Below, one piece after another: positions 44,257 through 53,271 of a stretch of 64,000 bases of DNA. The notes beneath the pieces were generated by a model. The model was not told the DNA's origin. It did no database searches and saw only the letters and a list, made by a program, of their open reading frames with translations. The translations under genes and the position numbers were made by a program. Numbering within the stretch: the stretch's first letter is position 1; every line of letters starts with the position of its first letter. This DNA is from Chitinophaga rhizophila (lineage in GTDB: Bacteria > Bacteroidota > Bacteroidia > Chitinophagales > Chitinophagaceae), in assembly GCF_019492185.1 (NCBI RefSeq), contig NZ_JAICCF010000001.1, forward strand, positions 1,426,001 through 1,490,000, given 5' to 3'.

Positions 44257-44598
44257 CTAACCAGCAGGTACGTAGTAACGGGCAAGAAATTGCTTTTTGA
44301 AATTATCAGTTAGTGAGAACGCCTTATTCGCTATTTCGACATAGTTTTTTCCAACTTTATCAACCCGATAAATGGATACAAGAGAGTTCCTGTTAATACG
44401 GCAGAAGAGATATGTGGGAAGTGTCTCTTCTAGTTTAGTCAGGCTCAGTGCGAAGGGCTCGCTATTGCCGTTAATATACCTGACTACAATGTATGCACCA
44501 TGAACTTCGGCATACAGGATATCTTTCAGATGAACTGTCTTAAAAAGGCCGTCCTTTTGCGGAAGCAGCAGCGGTTTCTCGAGAATATTGTGAAGCAT
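44257..44598 (-). CDS. Stand-alone LytTR DNA-binding regulator
   Basis: A 113-residue protein consisting almost only of a LytTR domain (about 12-108). Recognisable parts are LKDILYAEVHGAYIVVRYINGN, LTKLEETLPTYLFCRINRNSLVS and the final strand region NKAFSLTDNFKKQFLARY. LytTR proteins usually carry an N-terminal receiver domain; here there is none, nor a membrane segment in frame. It would bind promoter DNA as a dimer and respond by level or by partner. The regulon is unknown. The large outer-membrane protein gene upstream on the same strand is too far (547 bases) to share a transcript. Confidence 0.88.
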   Translation of the reverse strand: MLHNILEKPLLLPQKDGLFKTVHLKDILYAEVHGAYIVVRYINGNSEPFALSLTKLEETLPTYLFCRINRNSLVSIYRVDKVGKNYVEIANKAFSLTDNFKKQFLARYYVPAG

Positions 44599-45145
44599 TG
44601 TTTGAGGGATTAAGGTTTAACAAATAAGTGAGAGAAGCGGAGAGAAATGGTAGGACTGCTAGGGAATATAGTAGTAGGAATAGTAGTAGGTAAGCGAAGT
44701 TCAGTACAGGGATAGTTACAAATGACACTAAGGAGAAAGAAGTATTGCTATTGAGGGATACAGCGGAAATAGATAAAGTGAAAGGTTTCATACAAATCAT
44801 GTTTGGTGTTAAAAATAAAGATGTCATTTTGAGATTTTTATCAATTTGGGTTAATACTAGATGCAGCTAATTTACAAAAATAATTTTTACAAGATCAAAA
44901 TGAGTTTATTGCGATCAAGATTTTTTTGACAGACCTACATATCTGTAAACTTATCCAATCTAGTCTACATAGATTGCAAACGTCAGATTAAACATACAAT
45001 CCTACTGTGTTAATAACCGGTAAAACAGGTGAAATAATCCAACGCACTTCAATAATATCAAAGTGAGAACTATCAATAAATAATGCTCGCGGCTAACGCC
45101 ACCATATGTGCCTAGTACTCAATTGCATTAATCGGGGAGAAACTA
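44599..45145. other. Gene-free region
   Basis: About 550 bases. The left part is a purine-rich tract (44620-44700). The right part is very AT-rich. A - strand 95-codon frame with hydrophobic residues ends inside the LytTR gene; it arises from the purine-rich tract and is not accepted. A TATTTTTG element on the - strand at 44882-44875 could be the LytTR promoter. Confidence 0.4.
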
Positions 45146-47767
45146 CTATTGCTTGTGACTACCTTTAAATAGTCGTAGGTCACATTGTAAACTGAACATA
45201 AAATAACGGCCAAGTAGCCTGTTTTGGTTTTCCACAATAGTATTGCCAGTTATGGTTTGGGATAGTCTGGATGTTTCGTCCAGGAGATTGTAACCCTGCA
45301 AACGGCAGGTAAGCTTTCTTTTAAAGAACATCTTTTCAAATGTGGCATTGATCAACGTAGGATTAGCAGTCACTGCGCCACTAAAGCCACTGTTTAGTTG
45401 TTTCGTAAAATCAGCCGCTATGGCAAAGGTCTTGAGAAAATAGGCCTTTCCATTCACATTAAAGTTCCAGGTATTGATGTTCGTAATATTGTTCTCCTGC
45501 AACACGTACACGTTTCTGTTGTAAGTATAGGTTACACCTCCGGTCAATTCCATCCACTCTCTCAACATATTACCACGTAAAGACTGATTCATGACCAGGT
45601 TCTGGCCAGTCTTACGTACATTATCCATATACAGTATATTATTGTTGTAAGTGGTATTACCATCAAGAAACAAATTATACTTGCCATCGGCTATCCGATA
45701 AGACCATCCATAGATAAATCTGACGTTATAATCTCCATTTGCATTTAAAAAGCGGGTTTCCTGTTTTACCGTATTAAAACTATCTGTAACCAGCGACACA
45801 TTTGTAACCACTTTATCCTGGGTGTAATTAGCAGACACATGCAGGAATACGGTATTTAGTCCGCCGTTACGATAGTTAAAGAACAATGCATGGGCAAACG
45901 CCGGACGCAGATTCGGATTCCCTATAACAGGAAACTGTGCATTGGTAAGATCTGGTACTGGTTGCAGCTGCTGGTATCCGGGAAACATCACATTTCCGGA
46001 ATACGAAAGACTCATCATTGCCTGCTTCGGCAGCTTATATTGCAATTGAAAAACTGGCACCAGCTTGTTGCTTTTCACAACTGCCCTGTTCAATCCGCCT
46101 ACCATACTGCTCACAAGGCTGGCTGGTTGAAACCGCATACCCAGGGTCATATCCCATTTCTTTTTGGCGTACCTGTAATTAAGCTCCAGCTGATGCTGCA
46201 CCTCCCTGTAGATATAATGATTACTGAGAGAATCCATTCGATTACTCTTGCCCTCAGGGTTGATCCAGTAAGTTTCCTGTAAATTATTCGTTTTATTATA
46301 GTTCAGGGCGTATTTCAGTTCCAGGCTATTAATTGAATCCAGCGGCTCCACATAGGAAACCTGGCTATTAACAACAAAGTTATTATTCCGCTTATCCAAT
46401 ACCTGGTGAAGCAGGGAATCTTTGGCAAGTGTATTATCTGTATTATAATATCTAAGGCTGTCAACACCATCCTGCAGATTATCGTTCTTCGCACTATTCA
46501 CATTGATACCCAGTGATAATGTTCTTCCCAGACCAGAAAGACGATGTGATCCAAAGAGACCAGCTACTAAAACGGGCGCATCATTGATATTCCTGCTGGA
46601 CGTGATCTGATCTTTCCTTTGTAGTCCGCTTTGTATTGCACTTGTCAGGCTGTTACTCGTAGTCTTGTTTCCTGTGTAATTCAGGTTGAAATTATAAAGA
46701 TCAAACTCCTTAGGTTTGTATTCGCCCCCCATGTTGAACACATAGTTATCAGCTCTGCTATAATTACTACTGCTATTGATGCTGGATAGTGTCCCGGCGT
46801 CAGTAACTGTTTTAACAGTACTGAGTGATTCCATTTCACTGGTAGTGCGGCCGGCCACCGCCCCCATATTCAAGGAAAATTCTTTGGAATAAGACCCGCG
46901 GTAATTGACACTCCCTGTGGAGGCGACAGTATTTCCTACCTGGGCCGTTATATTATTTGTATTCCCGCTAATAGATAACTGTTGTTTTTCACTAAAGTAG
47001 TTGGCAAGTAACGCTGCATTATAGCGACCATCGTTACCGGTGCCGGCCAGGGCCTGCCCCTGATATACCCTGTCCAGATCAGACTTGGTCTGAATATTTA
47101 ATATTTTCATAGGTTCGCCGCTCCTTCTCCCGGTAGCCCGGGCCATATCTCCGTAATCATCAATCAGTTGCACTTTATCAATGAGGTCAACGGGCAGCAA
47201 ACGGGTGAGGGTCTTAATATCATCAATCATAAAGTCCTTTCCGTTAATCCTGACTTTGGTAACCCGCTTTCCCATCGTCTGGACATTACCATCCATATCG
47301 ACCTGCATTCCGGGCAACCGCTTCAACAGGTCTTCAGCAACAGCATTCTCACGCAGCCTGTATTGGTCAGCGCGATACTCTATCGTGTCTTCCTTGATCA
47401 CTACCGGCGACATTTTGCCTTTGACCACGACCTCCTTCAACTCACTTGGCTTCATAGACAACCGGATCAGGGGGAGGTCGATCTGTGTACCTGCTTCGTT
47501 AAAAGAAAACTCCCGGTACCACGTCTGATAACCAACTACGGTGACACGAATTGTAAAGATGGAATGCGGTACCTGCTGGAAAACAAACTTGCCGGTTTCA
47601 TTGCTGATAGTATGCATGGTGTCCCTGCCGGCCAGCAGCCAGACATTAGCACCGATCATTTCCTGGCCAGTGGTGTCCTTGATGGTACCTGACACGTTAT
47701 ATGTTGTCTGTGCCAGCAATGTTTGCAGGCAACAAAGTAAACTAATGAGCAGGAAAATCCTCTTCAT
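45146..47767 (-). CDS. TonB-receptor-like outer-membrane barrel protein
   Basis: An 873-residue outer-membrane protein with a signal peptide ending LLAQ. A carboxypeptidase-like domain (about 22-110, DTTGQEMIGANVWLL) is followed by a plug-like domain (about 115-215, LLKRLPGMQVDMDGNVQTMG...VRINGKDF) and a long barrel of the outer-membrane-barrel-3 type. The plug lacks the usual TonB-receptor YGSxAxxGVI segment, so it belongs to the OMP_b-brl_3 group whose transport function is not established. It has no SusD partner. An ECF sigma factor lies 265 bases upstream and may regulate it. Confidence 0.9.
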   Translation of the reverse strand: MKRIFLLISLLCCLQTLLAQTTYNVSGTIKDTTGQEMIGANVWLLAGRDTMHTISNETGKFVFQQVPHSIFTIRVTVVGYQTWYREFSFNEAGTQIDLPLIRLSMKPSELKEVVVKGKMSPVVIKEDTIEYRADQYRLRENAVAEDLLKRLPGMQVDMDGNVQTMGKRVTKVRINGKDFMIDDIKTLTRLLPVDLIDKVQLIDDYGDMARATGRRSGEPMKILNIQTKSDLDRVYQGQALAGTGNDGRYNAALLANYFSEKQQLSISGNTNNITAQVGNTVASTGSVNYRGSYSKEFSLNMGAVAGRTTSEMESLSTVKTVTDAGTLSSINSSSNYSRADNYVFNMGGEYKPKEFDLYNFNLNYTGNKTTSNSLTSAIQSGLQRKDQITSSRNINDAPVLVAGLFGSHRLSGLGRTLSLGINVNSAKNDNLQDGVDSLRYYNTDNTLAKDSLLHQVLDKRNNNFVVNSQVSYVEPLDSINSLELKYALNYNKTNNLQETYWINPEGKSNRMDSLSNHYIYREVQHQLELNYRYAKKKWDMTLGMRFQPASLVSSMVGGLNRAVVKSNKLVPVFQLQYKLPKQAMMSLSYSGNVMFPGYQQLQPVPDLTNAQFPVIGNPNLRPAFAHALFFNYRNGGLNTVFLHVSANYTQDKVVTNVSLVTDSFNTVKQETRFLNANGDYNVRFIYGWSYRIADGKYNLFLDGNTTYNNNILYMDNVRKTGQNLVMNQSLRGNMLREWMELTGGVTYTYNRNVYVLQENNITNINTWNFNVNGKAYFLKTFAIAADFTKQLNSGFSGAVTANPTLINATFEKMFFKRKLTCRLQGYNLLDETSRLSQTITGNTIVENQNRLLGRYFMFSLQCDLRLFKGSHKQ

Positions 47768-47892
47768 AAGAAATTATGCAATTCATTTCATACCTGTATT
47801 GTGGATACTGCTGATTACGGGCTAACAACTGATTAACTGGGCTAAACGGCTTATAACAAACAAATCATGATTCCGGGTATCCTGTAAAGTGG

Positions 47893-47900
47893 CAAAAGTA
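47893..47900 (-). promoter_or_regulatory. Possible -7 element of the outer-membrane protein gene
   Basis: TACTTTTG on the - strand, about 125 bases before the start codon. No -33 partner is seen. Confidence 0.3.
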
Positions 47901-48012
47901 TCCTCCAGCTTTATGCTGTTTTTGCCAGATGAATTTAGGCCTTTTTGGGGAGATATCCAGTAAAAATATAGAGGTACTGCACATTAAGCGCGGTATAGGC
48001 ATAAAAGCGGTA

Positions 48013-48034
48013 AAAAGCTCCAAAAGGAGCTTTT
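48013..48034 (-). terminator. Short hairpin at the end of the sigma factor gene
   Basis: AAAAGCTCC (48013-48021) pairs with GGAGCTTTT (48026-48034); on the - strand a T-run follows. It overlaps the sigma-factor stop codon at 48033-48035, so it is probably its terminator. Confidence 0.6.
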
Positions 48035-48614
48035 ACACGGCTTCGGGAGTAGCTTCTCTTTCCATCATTTTGCGCATATTCATGACCGCATACCGTACCC
48101 GGCCCAATGCGGTATTGATACCAACATTGACTATCTGTGCGATCTCTTTAAATGACAGATCTGCATAATATCTTAGGATCAGCGCTTCACGCTGTACTTC
48201 TGGCAGCCGATCTATCAATATCTGCACGGATGCATGGGTTTCTTTGGTAATGATACGTTCTTCCTGGCTTTCTACCTGCTGGTATATCTGATTGGAAATT
48301 TCGTCTCTGTAGATGACAGCAAAAGCTGATGTTTTCTTACGGAAATGGCTGATACAGCTATTATGGGCAATTCTGACCGCCCATGCAATAAAACGGTTGT
48401 TATCGAGGTAGTGCCCCTCATTAAGGGCATTGATGATCTTGATGAACACATCCTGGAATATATCCTCTGCCAGGCATCTGTCTTTTACTAATAGCATGAT
48501 AGTGGTAAAAATCCGGTTCTTGTGCCTATATACAAGGACCGTAAATGCACGATCATCACCCGAACGATACGCTCTGATTAGTTCTTCATCTGTCAGGTCA
48601 CAATATCTTTTCAT
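48033..48614 (-). CDS. ECF sigma factor
   Basis: A 193-residue RpoE-like sigma factor. Region 2 is about 10-90 (LVYRHKNRIFTTIM, AEDIFQDVFIKI, WAVRIAHNSCISHFRK) and region 4 is about 128-180 (LPEVQREALILRYYADLSFKEIA plus a helix-turn-helix ending GRVRYAVMNMRK). No anti-sigma gene is next to it, unlike the sigma/FecR pair elsewhere in the window. The OMP gene follows downstream and the T9SS adhesin locus lies upstream; either could be a target, but nothing proves it. Confidence 0.93.
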   Translation of the reverse strand: MKRYCDLTDEELIRAYRSGDDRAFTVLVYRHKNRIFTTIMLLVKDRCLAEDIFQDVFIKIINALNEGHYLDNNRFIAWAVRIAHNSCISHFRKKTSAFAVIYRDEISNQIYQQVESQEERIITKETHASVQILIDRLPEVQREALILRYYADLSFKEIAQIVNVGINTALGRVRYAVMNMRKMMEREATPEAV

Positions 48615-48720
48615 TTCATTAATGTTTTAAATACCGGGCTAAAAAGATGTTTAAAAACCGGCCGCCCTGGATAAAGCAGCCATCTTACATGTGGTTTTGA
48701 TGGAGATGGTCATTAGTAAA

Positions 48721-49281
48721 CTAGTTCTTCAGTCCGAAGTAAGCCTTTACTTCATCATAATTACCCCAGTTGATGCCTTTGGAAACACGTCCGGCAGCTG
48801 CACCAGGGACAATAACATATCTTACCAGGAATCTCTTCTGACCAGACGCATTCGTCTGTGTACTTATATTATAATTACTCATCAATATCAATGAGCCTTC
48901 TGCCAGTAAATCTCTGATATACAGATCTCCCTCGATATAAGGCACAGAAGATACCCTTGGATCTGATGCCAGATACAGGTTAAAATATACTTTTACAAGT
49001 CCTGTGTTAATTACATCTGTAGTGATTTCAGGTACTTCAAGCTCCCATACAAACTCCTGATTAACTGTATCCAGACCAAATTGTGTCTCCAGCCATTCAG
49101 AATAAATAATATTTGATGAACCCGGGTCCCCTTTGTCTCCCTTATCCCCTTTGTCGCCTTTAGCACCGTTTTCACCGGCAGGACCTGCTGGCCCTACATC
49201 GCCGTCTTTTCCGCAGGAAGCAAGTCCGAGCATTAAAGAAAACATCGCTGCAACAAAGAAATAACTGGAAATTCGTTTCAT
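48721..49281 (-). CDS. Lipoprotein with collagen-like Gly-X-Y segment
   Basis: A 186-residue lipoprotein with lipobox LASC (Cys23). Right after it come ten Gly-X-Y triplets (about residues 24-53; GPAGPAGENGAKGDKGDKGD within them), the pattern of bacterial collagen-like stalks. A C-terminal globular beta-rich domain of about 130 residues (from IIYSEWLETQF) follows. In similar proteins the triplets form a trimeric stalk holding the globular part away from the membrane. The C-terminal domain is not recognised. It lies 70 bases after the last adhesin-cluster gene on the same strand and may be its final member. Confidence 0.85.
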   Translation of the reverse strand: MKRISSYFFVAAMFSLMLGLASCGKDGDVGPAGPAGENGAKGDKGDKGDKGDPGSSNIIYSEWLETQFGLDTVNQEFVWELEVPEITTDVINTGLVKVYFNLYLASDPRVSSVPYIEGDLYIRDLLAEGSLILMSNYNISTQTNASGQKRFLVRYVIVPGAAAGRVSKGINWGNYDEVKAYFGLKN

Positions 49282-49351
49282 AAGTAATTGTTTGTTTGTG
49301 TTTAATTAAGATGTTTGGTTAAATAAAATATCATATGTCATTCCATCCATA

Positions 49352-50383
49352 CTAGAAATTATTCCTCGGACACAGGTCTCCATACCGGTTGCCTATCAGA
49401 AAACCAATCAGAATCTCATGCGTGCCCTTACTTACTGCGTTTAGAGAAGAGGTAGTATAGTCATACGCATACCCGATGTTTACCATAGAACTGATATTTA
49501 CACCCAACATGCCCGCAAAGCCATCCTTGACACGGTATGAGGCACCTACCCATATGCGGTCACGGTACATAAACTTAGCATTGACATCATAGCTCACAGG
49601 TGCTGCTGTTACAAGTCTTACCATAACAGAGGGTAACATGGTAAAATCATCGCTTAACCACAATCTGTATCCGCCTGAGAAAAACAGATGCGGCACCAGC
49701 TCTCCACGGTAAAGTGAGTCACCAACTATTCTACCATTATCATAAGCTACTTCCTGGGGAATAATATTCTGGGCTGCTGCTCCAATATAGAAATCCGCGC
49801 CATACAACAGCAATCCCGCATTTACTTCCGGTCGCCATTTGTTCAGCAGGGTGCTGTTACCCACAACCGGGTCGCCTGGCTGCTGGAATTGTAGTTTGGA
49901 AGCATCTACGGAAACTGACTGCATACCTGCCGAAATACCTCCGCTTATACTCAGACGGGAGGATAAAGGAATATGATGTGCATATGTAGCACTGATCGAG
50001 AACCTGTTCAACGGGCCGGTCTTATCATTCAGAATCGTCATACCTACTCCCGCATGTGCGGGAGGGGTGGCATACTCCTGCCAGTAAGCGCGCCCTCTGG
50101 GATTATCACCGGGAGGCGTCAAACCTGTTACACTGGCTACCGGATAATCACTTTTCCTAAGCGGTCCATGTACTGTGAGATAAGTCGTCACCGGAGCACC
50201 ATTCAAACCAGCCCACTGGTGACGGTGACTAGCCTTTACATCCCAGTAATTTTCAATGCCCGCTACTGCCGGATTGATAATAAAAGGATTCAGGATGTAC
50301 TGTGTGTAATGTGGCTGTTGTTGTGCATACATAGCCTGCGATAAGACCAACAGCAACATCAGCAACAATAGTATTCTTTTCAT
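49352..50383 (-). CDS. PorP/SprF family T9SS outer-membrane protein, copy 2
   Basis: A 343-residue outer-membrane barrel with a signal peptide ending AMYAQ. The PorP/SprF signature is at the start (QQPHYTQYILNPFIINPAVAG, HRHQWAGL) and strands such as GVGMTILNDKTGP and NIGYAYDYTTSSL follow. Members of the family work with the type IX secretion system and are often needed for surface display of one type-B C-terminal-domain adhesin. It is one of two copies in this operon, separated by the OmpA-type gene, and 34 bases downstream of that gene. Confidence 0.92.
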   Translation of the reverse strand: MKRILLLLMLLLVLSQAMYAQQQPHYTQYILNPFIINPAVAGIENYWDVKASHRHQWAGLNGAPVTTYLTVHGPLRKSDYPVASVTGLTPPGDNPRGRAYWQEYATPPAHAGVGMTILNDKTGPLNRFSISATYAHHIPLSSRLSISGGISAGMQSVSVDASKLQFQQPGDPVVGNSTLLNKWRPEVNAGLLLYGADFYIGAAAQNIIPQEVAYDNGRIVGDSLYRGELVPHLFFSGGYRLWLSDDFTMLPSVMVRLVTAAPVSYDVNAKFMYRDRIWVGASYRVKDGFAGMLGVNISSMVNIGYAYDYTTSSLNAVSKGTHEILIGFLIGNRYGDLCPRNNF

Positions 50384-50417
50384 AAGCTTTTTGTTTTAAG
50401 TGGTGTGCATTAGCTTA

Positions 50418-52202
50418 TTACCTGCCGCTAAGTATCCTGAACTCCGTTCTCCGGTTACGCGCACGGCCTTCCGGATTATCAGAACCATCAGGATTTGTAT
50501 TAGGAGCTACAGGACGTGTTGCTGCATATCCTTTGAACTGTAAACGGCTGCTCTCTATCCCTTTGCTGACCAGGTAGTCTACGCAGCTCTTAGCACGTGC
50601 ATCTGATAGCTTTTCATTAAGATCGTTAGACCCCCTGCTGTCAGTATGAGCACTCAGTTCAATGACAATAGCAGGATACTTCTGCAGCATTGCAACCAAT
50701 CTATCCAGAGAAGGGAAAGAAGCTGGCTGGAGATAGGACTCATTAAAGTCATAGTATACATTTTCAAGTACAATAGGACCATCTGTGGCCGGTGGCTCCA
50801 GGGCGATAATCTGAGGCTCCGGTTTTGGTGCGGGTGGAGGAGGCGGTGGCGGTGGCACTACCTTCTTCAGTGAAAACAGCTCCAGACAGCAGGCAGCGTC
50901 TCTGTCAGACGAAAGCCATACCGATTCCAGGATATTTTCTCTACTGCCTTTACTGGTGAAATACATATCATCCTTCACTGAGTTAACAGGATAACCGAAG
51001 TTTACGGGAGCAGCCCATACACCAGCAGAATCTTTTGAATAGAAGAAGTCAAAACCACCCATTCCTACACGACCATCTGTAGAAAATACCAACAGATTTG
51101 AAGCAGCATGATAGTAAGGCGCTTCCTCATTCCAGGCAGTATTGACTACCGGACCAAGATTCTTAGTATAAAACGGCGTACCCTCACCATTCAATTCCGC
51201 TTCCCATAAATCAAAAGCACCAACGCCTCCGGGTCTGTCACTGGCATATATCAGACGTTTGCCGTCTGGTGTAACAAAAGGCTGCTGTGAGTTATAACCA
51301 GGTACATTCAGAATTGTGTCCAACTGCACAGGATCGCTCCAGGTGTCTCCTGTCTTCTTACTGCTGTAGATAGCTGCGCTTTTTTTGCCCTGCTTAATAG
51401 TCCAACGGGTCAGAAATAATGTCTTACCATCCGGAGTCACAGTAATAACTCCCTGGTCAATATCCTTGGGTTGCGGGATATTCAGCTTAGTAACCGTATC
51501 AGGATTGCCTATTGCATAATTCGCAGTGTAAACACGATTGACAAAAGCATGTCCCTTTACATCCTTATCAGGCCTGGTTGAGGTAAATACCAGTATACTA
51601 TCTTTCAACCATACCGGTGCATAATTGGCCCCCACAGGATTGATGACTGCCGGTGCCTTATCAACCTTATAAAGGTTAAGATCAGGTTTGGTCATTTCAG
51701 CCATGATGAATTGCAGGTTCTGTAATTCTCTTTGAGCTGTAGCGCGGTAATTATCCTCTATAGTATAACTATCAAGGAAATTCCTGAAAGCCTTTTCTGC
51801 CAATTCATGTCTGCCCAATGCACGAAGTGCTACTGCATAATGATAACCTGCGAGCGGAAATGACGCCTTATCAAATTCCAGCGCTTCAGCATACCACGGT
51901 ACGGCCTTACTATAATCATGTAAAAGACGATAACTTTCTGCCAGCTTGTAGATAGCCTGCTGCTCACTGCTGACGGTAGCCAGTGACTTTTTAGCAGCTT
52001 GCTGTGTGTTATATGGTCTATACGCTGCATTGCTTACGATCTTCCTGGAACCAGCCAGGTACTTTTCATAATATGGTGCAGCTGAGCTATATTCTGCATT
52101 TTTGTAGTAGTAATCCGCAGACCTCAGATAATTGTAGGCAACCTGTGCTTTGCCGATTGCCACTGCTGAAAACATTGCTACGGTAAGAAAAATACGTTTC
52201 AT
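50418..52202 (-). CDS. OmpA-family protein with TPR and PD40 repeats
   Basis: A 594-residue cell-envelope protein with signal peptide to KAQ (about residue 20). TPR-like helices (about 20-165, YYKNAEYSSAAPYYEKYL) are followed by a PD40 beta-propeller (about 190-420; for example VFTSTRPDKD, LIYASDRPGG, LVFSTDGRVG), a polyproline linker (about 453-468) and a C-terminal OmpA peptidoglycan-binding domain (about 480-594, with ELSAHTDSRGSNDLNEKLSDAR). This resembles PorE-like proteins that anchor the T9SS to the cell wall. It sits between two PorP/SprF genes in the adhesin operon. Confidence 0.93.
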   Translation of the reverse strand: MKRIFLTVAMFSAVAIGKAQVAYNYLRSADYYYKNAEYSSAAPYYEKYLAGSRKIVSNAAYRPYNTQQAAKKSLATVSSEQQAIYKLAESYRLLHDYSKAVPWYAEALEFDKASFPLAGYHYAVALRALGRHELAEKAFRNFLDSYTIEDNYRATAQRELQNLQFIMAEMTKPDLNLYKVDKAPAVINPVGANYAPVWLKDSILVFTSTRPDKDVKGHAFVNRVYTANYAIGNPDTVTKLNIPQPKDIDQGVITVTPDGKTLFLTRWTIKQGKKSAAIYSSKKTGDTWSDPVQLDTILNVPGYNSQQPFVTPDGKRLIYASDRPGGVGAFDLWEAELNGEGTPFYTKNLGPVVNTAWNEEAPYYHAASNLLVFSTDGRVGMGGFDFFYSKDSAGVWAAPVNFGYPVNSVKDDMYFTSKGSRENILESVWLSSDRDAACCLELFSLKKVVPPPPPPPPAPKPEPQIIALEPPATDGPIVLENVYYDFNESYLQPASFPSLDRLVAMLQKYPAIVIELSAHTDSRGSNDLNEKLSDARAKSCVDYLVSKGIESSRLQFKGYAATRPVAPNTNPDGSDNPEGRARNRRTEFRILSGR

Positions 52203-52241
52203 GTTCTTCTTTTGATACGTTTGGATGGATAAGGTTCAATT

Positions 52242-53249
52242 TTAGAGGCGCGGACAAACAAACTCCACTTCCTGGGACCGGAATAGTTTTCTGCCGATAA
52301 ATGTGAGTGATAACTCAAAACTGTTGGAGCCCCTTGCCATCTTGCTCAGCTCTGAGGTATTGATATCGTAGCTTACACCAAGCGTAAAGCTCCGGTAGGT
52401 AAAGCCCGCATGTGTGGATACCGCATCTTTGAATCTATAATTCACACCCAGTAATACATCTGTAGTCGGATTAACAAACAACTGCCCATAAGCACCTGCC
52501 ATTTTCTCCTCCGCATTACCTTGTCTGAGATAGAGTATGTTAGGAGTTATACTAATTGCATCAGTGACTGCCAGTTTTACACCAGCATGACCAGTAAAGC
52601 GCATGGGGAACCGGGCATCTCCGGTAACACTGAACTGGTCGGTAGGACGGGTAAGATGCGCTACGGAGAAACCACCGAAGATATTATACGCCTTTCCTGG
52701 TGCTGCATCGTAGTACAATACACCTGCGCCTGCATCAAATGAAGTAGCAGCGGTTCTGCTGAAGCCATCAGCGCTTGGAGTACCGGGATTATAACCTGTG
52801 ATAGGATTCCACTGGTCTCCGAATGTAAGCTTGGAGGCATCAAATTTACGCTGGATAAGCCCAAACTGCAAACCAAAGACTACACGATGGTTACCAGCAG
52901 CACCAAACCGTACACCTGTATAAGATGCACTTCCATATGCTGTTGTATAATTGTAGCCACCATCGCCGGCGCGCTGGTTCAGTACACTTGCACCGAAATT
53001 AAACTGCTTCTCAGTGGTGAAGTCAGCTGCTACGCCGTAGGTTGTAAACGGGTCACTGATGTTCCCCCATTGGTTACGATAGATGGCTCCGATACGATAC
53101 TGGCCATCAAATGCGCCGGTCAGTGCCGGATTGAGCCACGACGGATACACATAATACTGGGAAAAATGCGGATCGGTCTGCGCTTTTGCTGTATTCCCTG
53201 TGAAGATCAAAAAGGGCAATACCAGGATGATAGATAGTATATTTCTCAT
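52242..53249 (-). CDS. PorP/SprF family T9SS outer-membrane protein, copy 1
   Basis: A 335-residue outer-membrane barrel with signal peptide ending TAKAQ. It has the family start (TDPHFSQYYVYPSWLNPALTGAF, YRNQWGN) and later strands YNIFGGFSVAHLTRP and VLLGVNYRFKDAVSTHAGF. It lies 22 bases downstream of the second adhesin gene, the usual position of an SprF protein relative to its cargo, so it probably helps secrete one or both adhesins. It differs clearly from the second copy in length and sequence. Confidence 0.93.
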   Translation of the reverse strand: MRNILSIILVLPFLIFTGNTAKAQTDPHFSQYYVYPSWLNPALTGAFDGQYRIGAIYRNQWGNISDPFTTYGVAADFTTEKQFNFGASVLNQRAGDGGYNYTTAYGSASYTGVRFGAAGNHRVVFGLQFGLIQRKFDASKLTFGDQWNPITGYNPGTPSADGFSRTAATSFDAGAGVLYYDAAPGKAYNIFGGFSVAHLTRPTDQFSVTGDARFPMRFTGHAGVKLAVTDAISITPNILYLRQGNAEEKMAGAYGQLFVNPTTDVLLGVNYRFKDAVSTHAGFTYRSFTLGVSYDINTSELSKMARGSNSFELSLTFIGRKLFRSQEVEFVCPRL

Positions 53250-53271
53250 TTTGGTCGATATTTTCAGATGA

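Noticed and set aside
44080-44313. A 77-codon + frame
   Set aside because: It overlaps the LytTR gene in antisense, has no recognisable domain, and only a weak -7 element lies upstream.
44540-44827. A hydrophobic - frame of 95 codons upstream of LytTR, considered as a frameshifted membrane domain
   Set aside because: Its hydrophobic character comes from a purine-rich tract on the + strand. It is in another frame from the LytTR gene, which has a normal ATG and N-terminus. I could not rule out a frameshift entirely.
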